Source: Prevotella sp.
GTDB lineage: Bacteria; Bacteroidota; Bacteroidia; Bacteroidales; Bacteroidaceae
Length of the DNA: 43,979 nucleotides
Assembly (NCBI GenBank): GCA_017965725.1
Contig: JAGCPK010000045.1
Location: forward strand, 1 to 43,979
Direction: 5' to 3'
Shown here piece by piece: positions 32,601-41,059 of this stretch. A model generated the notes under the pieces. The model saw only the letters and a list, made by a program, of their open reading frames with translations, made no database searches and was not told where the DNA came from. Made by a program: the position numbers and the translations under genes. Each line of letters begins with the position of its first letter. The stretch's first letter is position 1.

Positions 32601-34067
32601 ATGATTTCATTTCTTGTGAGCCTTGTGGCTCTGGTATTGGGTTATCTGTTCTATGGTAAGTTCGTGGAACGTGTCTTTGGACCAGATGACCGTGTGACGC
32701 CTGCAGTGGCAAAAGCCGATGGTGTGGATTTCATGGTTCTTCCCACGTGGAAGATCTTTATGATCCAGTTTCTGAACATCGCTGGTACAGGACCTATCTT
32801 CGGTGCTATCATGGGTGCTGCATTCGGTCCTGCAGCCTATCTGTGGATTGTGCTGGGGTGCATCTTCGCAGGTTCCGTTCACGACTATCTGTCGGGCATG
32901 CTGTCCATTCGACATGGGGGTGCCAACCAACCGGAACTTATCGGCCATTATCTGGGTAAGACCACCAAGCAAGTGATGTTGGTGTTCTCGGTCTTCCTGC
33001 TGATGATGGTGGCTACCGTGTTTGTATTCAGTCCTGCCAAGATTCTGGGTGATATGTGGGAGCCAGCCTATGTCATCGAGCAATATGGTCAATACACGTT
33101 CTGGATTGTTGTTATCTTCATCTACTATATCATCGCCACAATGCTGCCCATCGACAAGATTATCGGCAAGATCTATCCGCTCTTTGCCTTCTCGTTGCTC
33201 TTCATGGCGGCTGCCCTGTTGGTGATGCTGTTGGTGAAACAGCCCGACATCCCTGAGGTGTGGGAAGGACTGCGTGTGCCTGCCCTGACGCCCAAGAGCA
33301 TCTTCCCCTGTCTGTTCATCACCATCGCCTGTGGAGCCATCAGCGGCTTCCATGCCACACAGAGTCCTCTGATGGCACGTTGTATGAAGAGTGAACGCAT
33401 GGGAAGACCCATCTTCTACGGTGCGATGATTACCGAAGGTATCGTTGCCCTTATCTGGGCTACGGTGGCCATGTATTTCTTCTACGACCAGCCTACACCA
33501 GGTTACCAACTGATAGAAGGAGGTCTTGCTGCCAAGGGTGACGCCCCCTCGATTGTAAACCTCATCTGTAACGACTGGCTGGGTGTCTTCGGAGGCATCC
33601 TCGCCCTGTTGGGTGTAGTGGCAGCACCGATTACAAGTGGTGATACAGCCCTGCGTTCAGCCCGTCTGATTATTGCCGACTTTGTCAAACTCGAACAGCG
33701 TACCATCCGTAATCGTCTTTATATCTGTATCCCTCTGTTTGCTGCCGTCATCTCTTTGTTGGTATGGCAGATGTCAGATAAGGATGGCTTTGCAAAGATC
33801 TGGAACTGGTTCGGATGGAGTAACCAGACGCTCTCTGTCTTCATGCTGTGGGCAGTAACCGTCTATTTCGTACAACAGAAGAAACCGTATGTCATCACAC
33901 TGGTTCCTGCTGTGTTCATGACAGTGGTTTGCACCACCTTCCTCTTGTCGGAGCAACTGTTCAGTCTGGGTCAGTATCATGCCTGGATCATTGCCGCAGG
34001 AGCCTGTGTGATCTCTCTGGCGTGGTTCTTCTTCTGGTTTCGCAAACAAAATGACAAATCAAAATAG
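32601..34067 (+). CDS. CstA-family transporter (carbon starvation protein, short form)
   Basis: 488 residues with about a dozen hydrophobic segments, an inner-membrane protein. The family core is visible: FLNIAGTGPIFGAIMGAAFGPAAYLW, GSVHDYLSGMLS, CGAISGFHATQSPLMARCM, and PITSGDTALRSARLIIAD. CstA-type proteins take up peptides or pyruvate. The protein is shorter than Escherichia coli CstA (about 700), as is usual for this Bacteroidota subgroup. It leads a four-gene operon, 17 bases before the next gene. Confidence 0.88.
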   Translation: MISFLVSLVALVLGYLFYGKFVERVFGPDDRVTPAVAKADGVDFMVLPTWKIFMIQFLNIAGTGPIFGAIMGAAFGPAAYLWIVLGCIFAGSVHDYLSGMLSIRHGGANQPELIGHYLGKTTKQVMLVFSVFLLMMVATVFVFSPAKILGDMWEPAYVIEQYGQYTFWIVVIFIYYIIATMLPIDKIIGKIYPLFAFSLLFMAAALLVMLLVKQPDIPEVWEGLRVPALTPKSIFPCLFITIACGAISGFHATQSPLMARCMKSERMGRPIFYGAMITEGIVALIWATVAMYFFYDQPTPGYQLIEGGLAAKGDAPSIVNLICNDWLGVFGGILALLGVVAAPITSGDTALRSARLIIADFVKLEQRTIRNRLYICIPLFAAVISLLVWQMSDKDGFAKIWNWFGWSNQTLSVFMLWAVTVYFVQQKKPYVITLVPAVFMTVVCTTFLLSEQLFSLGQYHAWIIAAGACVISLAWFFFWFRKQNDKSK

Positions 34068-34084
34068 TAAAAAATAATAAGATC

Positions 34085-34585
34085 ATGAAAAAGATTATTG
34101 TACTGATGATGGCCATGATGGCCACAATGAGTGTGAATGCCCAGTATCTGAACGACCCCAAGACACCGTTCACTCAGGGCAAGTATTATGTTTCTGCTGC
34201 AGCATCTGGTCTGGATCTCAACTACAGCAAGTCGAGCGAATGGTCATTGAATCTGGAGGCTAAGGCTGGTCTGTTGTTCCTCGACAACTGGATGGTGCTT
34301 GGCGTGTTTGACTACAATAATGTGTCCAATGGCTCATTGGTCACAACAGATTTAGGTTTGGGAGCCCGCTTTTATATAGAGCAGAATGGCATCTATCTGG
34401 GTGCTATTGCCAAATATGCCCATTCCACGGGTTTCAACGACTTCCAGCCTGAGGCTCACATCGGCTATGCCTTTTTCCTCAACCGCCATGTCACCCTCGA
34501 GCCTGAGGTCTATTATAAACATAGTTTCAAGGACAATGACTATTCCGGCTTCGGACTTCGTATCGGCTTCGGATACTTCTTTTAA
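34085..34585 (+). CDS. Small outer-membrane beta-barrel protein
   Basis: 166 residues. Signal peptide MKKIIVLMMAMMATMSVNAQ, then alternating strands such as YYVSAAASGLDLNYSK, GLGARFYI and RIGFGYFF with a terminal Phe, as expected of an eight-stranded barrel. No known function. It is between the cstA-like gene and nadC in the same transcript. Confidence 0.78.
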   Translation: MKKIIVLMMAMMATMSVNAQYLNDPKTPFTQGKYYVSAAASGLDLNYSKSSEWSLNLEAKAGLLFLDNWMVLGVFDYNNVSNGSLVTTDLGLGARFYIEQNGIYLGAIAKYAHSTGFNDFQPEAHIGYAFFLNRHVTLEPEVYYKHSFKDNDYSGFGLRIGFGYFF

Positions 34586-34613
34586 TTATTGATGACAGTT
34601 TAGGGTTTAGTGT

Positions 34614-35462
34614 ATGTTGAGTGTAGAAGAACTCGTTGACAGACTCATCGATCTGTCGTTTGCAGAAGATATTGGCGATGGTGACCATACCACGTTGTGT
34701 TGTATCCCAGAGGATGCAATGGGTAAGTCGCACCTGCTCATCAAGGAGGATGGTATCCTGGCAGGTGTGGAGATTGCCAAGGAAGTGTTCCGCCGTTTCG
34801 ACCCGGAGATGAAGGTCGAGGTGCTGATGGGAGATGGAACACGTGTGAAGAAAGGTGATATTGCGATGATTGTCACTGGTAAGGTGCGTTCACTGCTTCA
34901 GACGGAGCGTCTGATGCTGAACATCATGCAGCGCATGAGTGGTATTGCCACGATGACCGACAAGTATGTGCAGCGTCTGAAAGGCACCCATACCCGAGTC
35001 CTTGACACTCGCAAGACCACCCCGGGCATGCGTATGTTGGAGAAGAAGGCCGTGAAGATTGGTGGTGGCTGTAACCATCGTATCGGACTCTTCGACATGA
35101 TCCTGTTGAAGGATAATCATGTCGATTTTGCGGGAGGCATCGTGAATGCCATTGACCGTTGTCATGCTTACCTGAAAGAGAAAGGTCTCGACCTGAAGAT
35201 AGAGATTGAGGTACGTTCCTTCGACGAACTGCAACAGGTGCTCGATCATGGTGGGGTGGATCGTATCATGCTCGATAATTTCTCCGTGGTTGACACCAAG
35301 AAGGCGGTGGATATCATTGCGGGACGTTATGAGACAGAGTCGAGTGGAGGCATCACCTTCGACACCATCCGCGACTATGCCGAACAGGGTGTTGACTTTG
35401 TGTCTGTAGGGGCCCTGACACACTCTGTGAAGGGTCTTGATATGTCCTTTAAAGCCTGCTGA
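34614..35462 (+). CDS. nadC: Nicotinate-nucleotide pyrophosphorylase (carboxylating)
   Basis: 282 residues. Converts quinolinate and PRPP to nicotinate mononucleotide in NAD synthesis. Family motifs: EDIGDGDHTT near the start, RLMLNIMQRMSGIAT, DTRKTTPGMR, KIGGGCNHRIGLFDMILLKDNH, and VSVGALTHS at the C-terminal end. Full length. It lies 28 bases after the barrel gene and two bases before the dipeptidase gene, so it is part of the same operon; no other NAD synthesis gene is nearby. Confidence 0.95.
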   Translation: MLSVEELVDRLIDLSFAEDIGDGDHTTLCCIPEDAMGKSHLLIKEDGILAGVEIAKEVFRRFDPEMKVEVLMGDGTRVKKGDIAMIVTGKVRSLLQTERLMLNIMQRMSGIATMTDKYVQRLKGTHTRVLDTRKTTPGMRMLEKKAVKIGGGCNHRIGLFDMILLKDNHVDFAGGIVNAIDRCHAYLKEKGLDLKIEIEVRSFDELQQVLDHGGVDRIMLDNFSVVDTKKAVDIIAGRYETESSGGITFDTIRDYAEQGVDFVSVGALTHSVKGLDMSFKAC

Positions 35463-35464
35463 TC

Positions 35465-37186
35465 ATGAAGAAAATATTGTTGATACTTATCACTTATCAC
35501 TTATCACTCATCACTTCTATCGCTTGCACCAATTTCATCGTGGGTAAGAATGCCAGTGCAGATGGTTCTGTGTTTGTTACCTACAACGCCGACTCCTACG
35601 GAGCCTTTATGCCCCTCTACCATTATCCTGCCGCCAAGCACCAGCCAGGTGAGATGCGGAAGGTGTATGAGTGGGACACCAACAAGTATCTAGGTGAGAT
35701 TACAGAGGCTCCTGAGACGTGGAATGTTATTGGTAATAGCAATGAGTGGCAGGTCACCATTGGCGAGACCACCTTTGGAGGTCGTGAAGAGATGGTGGAT
35801 TCAACAGGTATCATCGACTATGGTTCACTCATCTACATCACCCTTCAGCGTGCCAAGACAGCCCGTGAAGCCCTGCAGATCATGACCTCACTGGTGGAGC
35901 AATATGGCTATTATTCTGAAGGTGAGACCTTCTCTGTGGCTGACAAGGACGAAGCCTGGATGCTGGAGATGATGGGCTGTGGCCCTGACCGTTCAAAAGA
36001 GAAAGGACGTACTGTCTGGGTGGCTGTCCGTATCCCTGACGATGCCATTGCTGCCCACGCCAACCAGAGTCGTATCACACAGTTCCTGGATGGTCGTTAC
36101 ACGTCTGTCAAGGTCCAGGATCTCCTGAAGAAATACCCTGTAAATGGTAAGAAACCTGTACCCAACCTTGTCTGCTATTCAGATAATATAATAAGGTACG
36201 CCCGTACGATGGGATGGTTTGAGGGCAAAGATGCCGATTTCTCCTATAATGCTGCTTATGCTGAGCCCGACTTCTCCGGTCGTCGTTACTGTGAGGCTCG
36301 TGTGTGGAGTTTCTTTAACCGCTTTGCCGACGATTTCTCAGCCTATGTACCTTATGCTGCAGGTATCGAACAGAATACTGTGCCCATGCCCCTCTGGATC
36401 ATCCCCAACAAGAAGGTGTCGCTTCAGGATCTGCGGGATGCCATGCGCGACCACTACGAAGGTACGCCCTTTGCCCTCGACACCCAGGGCGATATCGGTG
36501 GTGGCATCTTCGAGATGCCTTACCGTCTGTCTCCATTGTCGTTCAAACTCGATGGTAAGGAGTATTTCAACGAGCGCCCCATCTCCACCTTCCAGACAGC
36601 CTGGTCGTTTATCTCACAGATGCGCAGTTCACTGCCTCGTGAGATTGGCGCTTGCTTCTGGTTTGGCAATGACGACGGCAATATGGTGGCCTATACCCCG
36701 ATGTACTCCTGTATCACCCGTGTGCCAAAGTGCTTCTCAGGCGAGGGTGCCGATGATGTCACTTTCTCCATGGATAATGCCTACTGGGTGTGCAACTGGG
36801 TGAGTAATATGGTCTATCCCCGTTACTCGATGATGTACCCCACACTGAAGGCTGTGCGTGATTCACTCGACGCCTCCTATGATCGTCTCCAGTCTCAGAC
36901 AGAGGTACAGGCACTGGCCCTTGAAGGTGATGCCCGTGTGAGGTTCCTCACGAATTACAGTTGTCAGAAGGGGGACGAGATGATAGCCCGTTGGCAGCAG
37001 TTAGCCTTCCATCTGATTGTGAAGTACAACGACATGGTGGTGAAGCCCACCGACGACAATGGTACCTTCAAACGTAATAAGTTTGGTGGTGGTGAACGTG
37101 TCCAGCGGCCTGGTTATCCTGAGAGATTCGCCCGCGAACTCATCAAGGAGACAGGCGGTAAGTTTGCAGTTCCCCAAAAGAAGTAA
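35465..37186 (+). CDS. C69-family dipeptidase
   Basis: 573 residues. A signal peptide of 20 residues (MKKILLILITYHLSLITSIA) ends at Cys21; the mature N-terminus CTNFIVGK gives the N-terminal nucleophile Cys of the C69 (U34, PepD-like) peptidases. GSLIYITLQRAKTAREALQIM and FSVADKDEAWMLEMMG are family stretches. Likely acts in the periplasm on peptides; with a CstA-like transporter in the operon this suggests peptide use. The signal peptide is partly encoded by a tandem heptamer. A terminator follows. Confidence 0.88.
   Translation: MKKILLILITYHLSLITSIACTNFIVGKNASADGSVFVTYNADSYGAFMPLYHYPAAKHQPGEMRKVYEWDTNKYLGEITEAPETWNVIGNSNEWQVTIGETTFGGREEMVDSTGIIDYGSLIYITLQRAKTAREALQIMTSLVEQYGYYSEGETFSVADKDEAWMLEMMGCGPDRSKEKGRTVWVAVRIPDDAIAAHANQSRITQFLDGRYTSVKVQDLLKKYPVNGKKPVPNLVCYSDNIIRYARTMGWFEGKDADFSYNAAYAEPDFSGRRYCEARVWSFFNRFADDFSAYVPYAAGIEQNTVPMPLWIIPNKKVSLQDLRDAMRDHYEGTPFALDTQGDIGGGIFEMPYRLSPLSFKLDGKEYFNERPISTFQTAWSFISQMRSSLPREIGACFWFGNDDGNMVAYTPMYSCITRVPKCFSGEGADDVTFSMDNAYWVCNWVSNMVYPRYSMMYPTLKAVRDSLDASYDRLQSQTEVQALALEGDARVRFLTNYSCQKGDEMIARWQQLAFHLIVKYNDMVVKPTDDNGTFKRNKFGGGERVQRPGYPERFARELIKETGGKFAVPQKK
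35486..35513 (+). repeat. Tandem heptamer CTTATCA in the dipeptidase signal-peptide region
   Basis: CTTATCA three times exactly (35486-35506) then CTCATCA (35507-35513). It encodes LITYHLSLIT in the signal peptide. Gain or loss of one unit would shift the frame. Confidence 0.85.
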
Positions 37187-37203
37187 TAAAAACAATATAA
37201 AAT

Positions 37204-37237
37204 AAGAAAGAGGTGTCCGTGAGGATACCTCTTTCTT
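37204..37237. terminator. Bidirectional terminator between the dipeptidase gene and rpsA
   Basis: A 15-bp stem (37204-37218 with 37223-37237, one G-T pair) around a four-base loop, with T-rich flanks on both strands. Confidence 0.85.
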
Positions 37238-37268
37238 TATTATAAAAGATTATTTATGGAGTGGGGGA

Positions 37269-39059
37269 TTACTCACCCTTTTCCATCTTAGCCTTCAGTT
37301 CAGCGAGGACATCGATGTCGCCCAGCGTGGTGCTGGCAGTGACATTCTCAATCTTCGGAGCCTCTTCCTTCTTAGCGCGTGGAGCCTTCTTGGCAGCAGC
37401 GGCAGCAGCCTTCTTCTCCTCACGAGCGGGATCCTCGAAGGTACGGCTGTGAGAGAGGATGATGCGCTTGCTGTCCTTGTTAAACTCAATCACCTTGAAT
37501 GGCAGAACCTCACCAGCCTGAGCCTGTGAACCATCTTCCTTCTGCAGGTGCTTCGGAGTAGCAAAGCCCTCTACATTCTCGTCGAGTGCAACCACGGCAC
37601 CCTTCTCCATGAGTTCGGTAATCTTACCCTCGTGGATAGAGCCAACGGTGAACTTCTCCTCGAAGACATCCCAAGGATTATCCTCAAGTTGCTTGTGACC
37701 GAGAGAGAGACGACGGTTCTCCTTGTCGATGTCGAGCACAATCACGTCGATAGGCTCGCCCACCTTTGTGAACTCTGAAGGATGCTTCACCTTCTTGGTC
37801 CAAGAGAGGTCGCTGATGTGAATCAGACCGTCAACACCTTCCTCAAGTTCTACAAATACACCGAAGTTGGTGAAGTTGCGAACCTTGGCTGTGTGCTTGC
37901 TGCCGACAGGATACTTAGCCTCGATATTCTCCCAAGGATCCTCGCGGAGTTGCTTGATACCGAGAGACATCTTACGCTCGTCGCGGTCGAGGGTCAGGAT
38001 AACAGCCTCTACATCTTCGCCAACCTTCAGGAACTCCTGAGCGCTGCGGAGGTGCTGGCTCCATGACATCTCACTGACGTGGATCAGACCCTCAACACCG
38101 GGCTGTACCTCAACGAATGCACCGTAGTCAGCGATAACGACAACCTTACCAGTCACGTGGTCACCCACCTTGAGGTCAGCATCCAGAGCATCCCAAGGAT
38201 GCGGAGTGAGTTGCTTCAGACCGAGGGCGATACGACGCTTCTCATCGTCGAAGTCGAGGATAACGACATTGATCTTCTGGTCGAGTTCAACCACCTTGTG
38301 GGGATCGTCAACGCGGCCCCAAGAGAGGTCTGTGATGTGGATGAGTCCGTCAACACCACCGAGGTCAACGAATACACCATAGGTAGTGATATTCTTGACA
38401 GTACCCTCGAGGATCTGTCCTTTCTCGAGTTTGCCGATGATCTCCTTCTTCTGGGCCTCGAGTTCCTGCTCGATGAGGGCCTTGTGAGAAACAACCACGT
38501 TGCGGAATTCCTGGTTGATCTTCACAATCTTGAATTCCATGGTCTTTCCTACGAACTGGTCGTAGTCGCGTATGGGGTGAACGTCAATCTGGCTTCCGGG
38601 CAGGAATGCCTCGATACCGAACACGTCAACAATCATACCGCCCTTTGTGCGGCACTTGATGAAGCCCTGTACAATCTCTTCCTTCTCGAGTGCCTCGTTG
38701 ACACGATCCCAAGACTTGCTCATGCGAGCCTTCTTGTGAGAAAGGATCAACTGACCCTTCTTGTCTTCAGCGCTCTCTACATAAACCTCTACGACATCAC
38801 CGATCTTCAGGTCGGGATTGTAGCGGAATTCAGATGCGGGGATGATACCATCGCTCTTGTAACCGATGTTGACAACAACTTCCTTCTTGTCAACGCTGAT
38901 GACCTTACCGTCAACCACCTGATGATCGGCTACCTTGTTCAGGGTTTCGTCGTACGCCTTGTCTAGTTCTTCTTTGCTGACGTTTGCACTGGTACCATTC
39001 TCATACTCTTCCCAGTCGAAGTCCTGTAACGGCTGTACGTTCTTTGTTAAATCTGACAT
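37269..39059 (-). CDS. rpsA: 30S ribosomal protein S1
   Basis: 596 residues. Binds mRNA at the ribosome. Six S1 (OB-fold) repeats are visible, each with the GxV...YGAFV(D/E)L...GLIH(V/I)S pattern, for example ITTYGVFVDLGGVDGLIHI and VIADYGAFVEVQPGVEGLIHV. The C-terminal tail is a low-complexity run of Ala and Lys, and the N-terminal leader is acidic. The start at 39059 is preceded by a long structured leader (39060-39199). Confidence 0.96.
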   Translation of the reverse strand: MSDLTKNVQPLQDFDWEEYENGTSANVSKEELDKAYDETLNKVADHQVVDGKVISVDKKEVVVNIGYKSDGIIPASEFRYNPDLKIGDVVEVYVESAEDKKGQLILSHKKARMSKSWDRVNEALEKEEIVQGFIKCRTKGGMIVDVFGIEAFLPGSQIDVHPIRDYDQFVGKTMEFKIVKINQEFRNVVVSHKALIEQELEAQKKEIIGKLEKGQILEGTVKNITTYGVFVDLGGVDGLIHITDLSWGRVDDPHKVVELDQKINVVILDFDDEKRRIALGLKQLTPHPWDALDADLKVGDHVTGKVVVIADYGAFVEVQPGVEGLIHVSEMSWSQHLRSAQEFLKVGEDVEAVILTLDRDERKMSLGIKQLREDPWENIEAKYPVGSKHTAKVRNFTNFGVFVELEEGVDGLIHISDLSWTKKVKHPSEFTKVGEPIDVIVLDIDKENRRLSLGHKQLEDNPWDVFEEKFTVGSIHEGKITELMEKGAVVALDENVEGFATPKHLQKEDGSQAQAGEVLPFKVIEFNKDSKRIILSHSRTFEDPAREEKKAAAAAAKKAPRAKKEEAPKIENVTASTTLGDIDVLAELKAKMEKGE

Positions 39060-39199
39060 AAAAAAATGTGTGCCCCTCGTTTTTTGTCGGGGCGGGGTCT
39101 GAACAGACGTTTATCAGACCATCTTTAAAGGGTTAATATTAGATAGGAGTCAGCGTCTGTTCCGGCCCCTACGACCCCTTTAGGGGTCAAAAACGGCTG
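39060..39199 (-). ncRNA. Structured rpsA leader, possible autoregulatory element
   Basis: Stems in the 140-base leader: GACCCCT/AGGGGTC (39173-39188), CGTCTGTTC with GAACAGACG (39154-39162 and 39101-39109), GGTCTGA with TCAGACC (39096-39102 and 39114-39120), and GCCCC with GGGGC about 13 bases before the start codon. The second and third pairings share bases 39101-39102, so they may exclude each other. S1 autoregulates its own mRNA in other bacteria; a switch here is inference. Confidence 0.55.
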
Positions 39200-39207
39200 C
39201 AAAGGTA
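39200..39207 (-). promoter_or_regulatory. Promoter -7 box (TACCTTTG) of rpsA
   Basis: Reverse strand TACCTTTGCAGCC, the strongest match in this gap; the -33 box is not clear. Confidence 0.7.
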
Positions 39208-39228
39208 GTTATTTTTATTGAGTATTTA

Positions 39229-39242
39229 CCATTGACCATTGA
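39229..39242. repeat. Tandem heptamer CCATTGA
   Basis: Two exact copies (39229-39235 and 39236-39242) with a degenerate third after them, in the rpsA upstream region. Confidence 0.5.
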
Positions 39243-39278
39243 ACATTATTAATATTATTAGGAAAGATTAACAAAAAG

Positions 39279-39306
39279 GAGGGCAAATTCTCACGAACTT
39301 ACCCTC
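39279..39306 (-). terminator. Terminator of gdhA
   Basis: On the minus strand GAGGGTAA (39306-39299) pairs with TTGCCCTC (39286-39279), with one mismatch, followed by CTTTTTG. Confidence 0.65.
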
Positions 39307-39356
39307 TTTTGAATGAACAATATTGTTTTCTACATTTGTGTTGCTTATATTGGAGC

Positions 39357-40694
39357 TTACACGATGCCCTGAGCCATCATGGCCTTGGCAACCTTCATGA
39401 AGCCGGCCACGTTGGCACCCTTCACGTAGTTGATGTAGCCATCCTTCTCAGTACCGTACTTCACGCAGTTCTCGTGAATGTCGTTCATGATGCGCTTCAG
39501 GTAGTTGTCAACTTCCTCGGCTGTCCATGACAGACGCTCAGAGTTCTGTGACATCTCGAGACCAGATACAGACACACCACCAGCGTTAGAAGCCTTACCC
39601 GGAGAGTAGAGGATCTTAGCATCCTGGAAGATCTTGATAGCCTCAGGCAGTGAAGGCATGTTGGCACCTTCAGCCACAGCGATGACACCATTCTTCACCA
39701 GAGCAGCAGCCTCGTCGCCGTTGATCTCGTTCTGTGTTGCGCAAGGCAGGGCGATATCAGCCTTCTCATACCAAGGACGCTTGCCCTCGAAGTACTTGGC
39801 TGTGGGATACTCCTGAACATACTCCTTGATACGTCCACGCTCCACGTTCTTCAACTCCATGATGTAGTCGAGTTTTGCGCGATCGATACCATCGGGATCG
39901 TAGATGTAACCGTCAGAGTCAGACATTGTCATGGGGATAGCACCGAGTTGCAGGCACTTCTCAGCAGCATACTGAGCCACGTTACCAGCACCAGAGATCA
40001 GCACTTTCTTACCCTTGATGTCGATGTTGCGGGTAGCCAGCATTGAGCAGAGGAAATAAACGGTACCATAACCAGTAGCCTCAGGACGGATCAGTGAACC
40101 ACCGAAGGGGATACCCTTACCGGTGAGCACACCCTGGAACTGATGGGTGAGTTTCTTGTACTGTCCGAACAGATAGCCAACCTCACGGCCACCTACACCG
40201 ATATCACCAGCGGGAACGTCCTCATCAGGACCAATCACGCGATAGAGTTCGTTCATGAATGCCTGGCAGAAGCGCATCACCTCAGCGTCGCTCTTACCAC
40301 GGGGAGAGAAGTCACTACCACCCTTGGCACCACCCATAGGAAGGGTTGTCAGAGAGTTCTTGAAAGTCTGCTCGAAGGCAAGGAACTTCAGGATACCCAG
40401 GTTCACGCTCTTGTGATAACGAAGACCGCCTTTGTACGGGCCAATGGCGTTGTTGTGCTGGATACGATAACCCATGTTGGTCTGAACCTTACCCTGGTCA
40501 TCCACCCAAGTGATGCGGAACTCACATACTCTGTCGGGGATGCACAGACGCTCGATCAGATTGGCCTTCTCGAACTCGGGGTGCTTGTTGTACTCCTCCT
40601 CGATGGTGGGAAGAACTTGAGAAACTGCCTGGATGTACTCCGGCTCATTGGGGAAGCGCTGCTTCAATTGCTCTACAACTTGTGCTGCATTCAT
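39357..40694 (-). CDS. gdhA: NADP-specific glutamate dehydrogenase
   Basis: 445 residues, full length for the hexameric enzyme. Makes glutamate from 2-oxoglutarate and ammonia. Motifs: GPYKGGLRYHKSVN with the active-site Lys, LPMGGAKGGSDF, DVPAGDIGVGGREVGYLFG, and the nucleotide-binding ISGAGNVAQYAAEK. Own promoter and terminator, so it is a single-gene unit. The main ammonia-assimilation enzyme in this group, by family knowledge. Confidence 0.95.
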   Translation of the reverse strand: MNAAQVVEQLKQRFPNEPEYIQAVSQVLPTIEEEYNKHPEFEKANLIERLCIPDRVCEFRITWVDDQGKVQTNMGYRIQHNNAIGPYKGGLRYHKSVNLGILKFLAFEQTFKNSLTTLPMGGAKGGSDFSPRGKSDAEVMRFCQAFMNELYRVIGPDEDVPAGDIGVGGREVGYLFGQYKKLTHQFQGVLTGKGIPFGGSLIRPEATGYGTVYFLCSMLATRNIDIKGKKVLISGAGNVAQYAAEKCLQLGAIPMTMSDSDGYIYDPDGIDRAKLDYIMELKNVERGRIKEYVQEYPTAKYFEGKRPWYEKADIALPCATQNEINGDEAAALVKNGVIAVAEGANMPSLPEAIKIFQDAKILYSPGKASNAGGVSVSGLEMSQNSERLSWTAEEVDNYLKRIMNDIHENCVKYGTEKDGYINYVKGANVAGFMKVAKAMMAQGIV

Positions 40695-40739
40695 AATTTT
40701 TTTTTAGTTGTTTGTTATACTGAAATTAAAAACTGCGTG

Positions 40740-40770
40740 CAAAATTACATCAAAAATCTGAAATAACAAA
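40740..40770 (-). promoter_or_regulatory. Promoter (-33 TTTG, -7 TAATTTTG) of gdhA
   Basis: Reverse strand TTTG at 40770-40767, 19-base spacer, TAATTTTG at 40747-40740. Confidence 0.75.
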
Positions 40771-40901
40771 CATTTTATCGGAAAATTATTCAAAAAACTA
40801 TCTTTTTGTCACTTTATTGATATAAATCAAGCCAAAAGGTCAAACGCGGTCCTTTGCTTGTGTTCGGACACATTATTATATTATATATACAAAATCCGAT
40901 G

Positions 40902-40961
40902 TTTTATCCACGAAATAGATTTTTTTATCCACGAAATGGACTATTTTATATATGAAATGTA
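40902..40961. repeat. Three direct repeats at 21-bp spacing upstream of the LruC lipoprotein
   Basis: TTTTATCCACGAAATAGA (40902-40919), TTTTATCCACGAAATGGA (40923-40940), and the weaker TTTTATATATGAAATGTA (40944-40961). Starts are exactly 21 bases apart, two helical turns. They are 52-111 bases upstream of the -7 box at 41013. The rest of 40771-41059 is AT-rich with no gene visible. Confidence 0.75.
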
Positions 40962-41012
40962 AAAATTACACTTTTTTAACTATAAAACTGATACTTATTT
41001 AATAAAATGTAG

Positions 41013-41020
41013 TACTTTTG
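41013..41020 (+). promoter_or_regulatory. Promoter -7 box (TACTTTTG) of the LruC lipoprotein gene
   Basis: TAGTACTTTTGCACC; -33 box is not clear, so an activator may be needed. Start codon at 41060. Confidence 0.65.
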
Positions 41021-41059
41021 CACCATCAAAACCCATTAAAAATTAATAAGGATAACTTT

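Noticed and set aside
32607..33509. Minus-strand open frame of 300 codons
   Set aside because: Antisense to the cstA-like gene and His/Gln/Asp-rich without recognisable domain.
40902..40961. CRISPR array
   Set aside because: Only three units, spacers of three bases, and no cas genes nearby.
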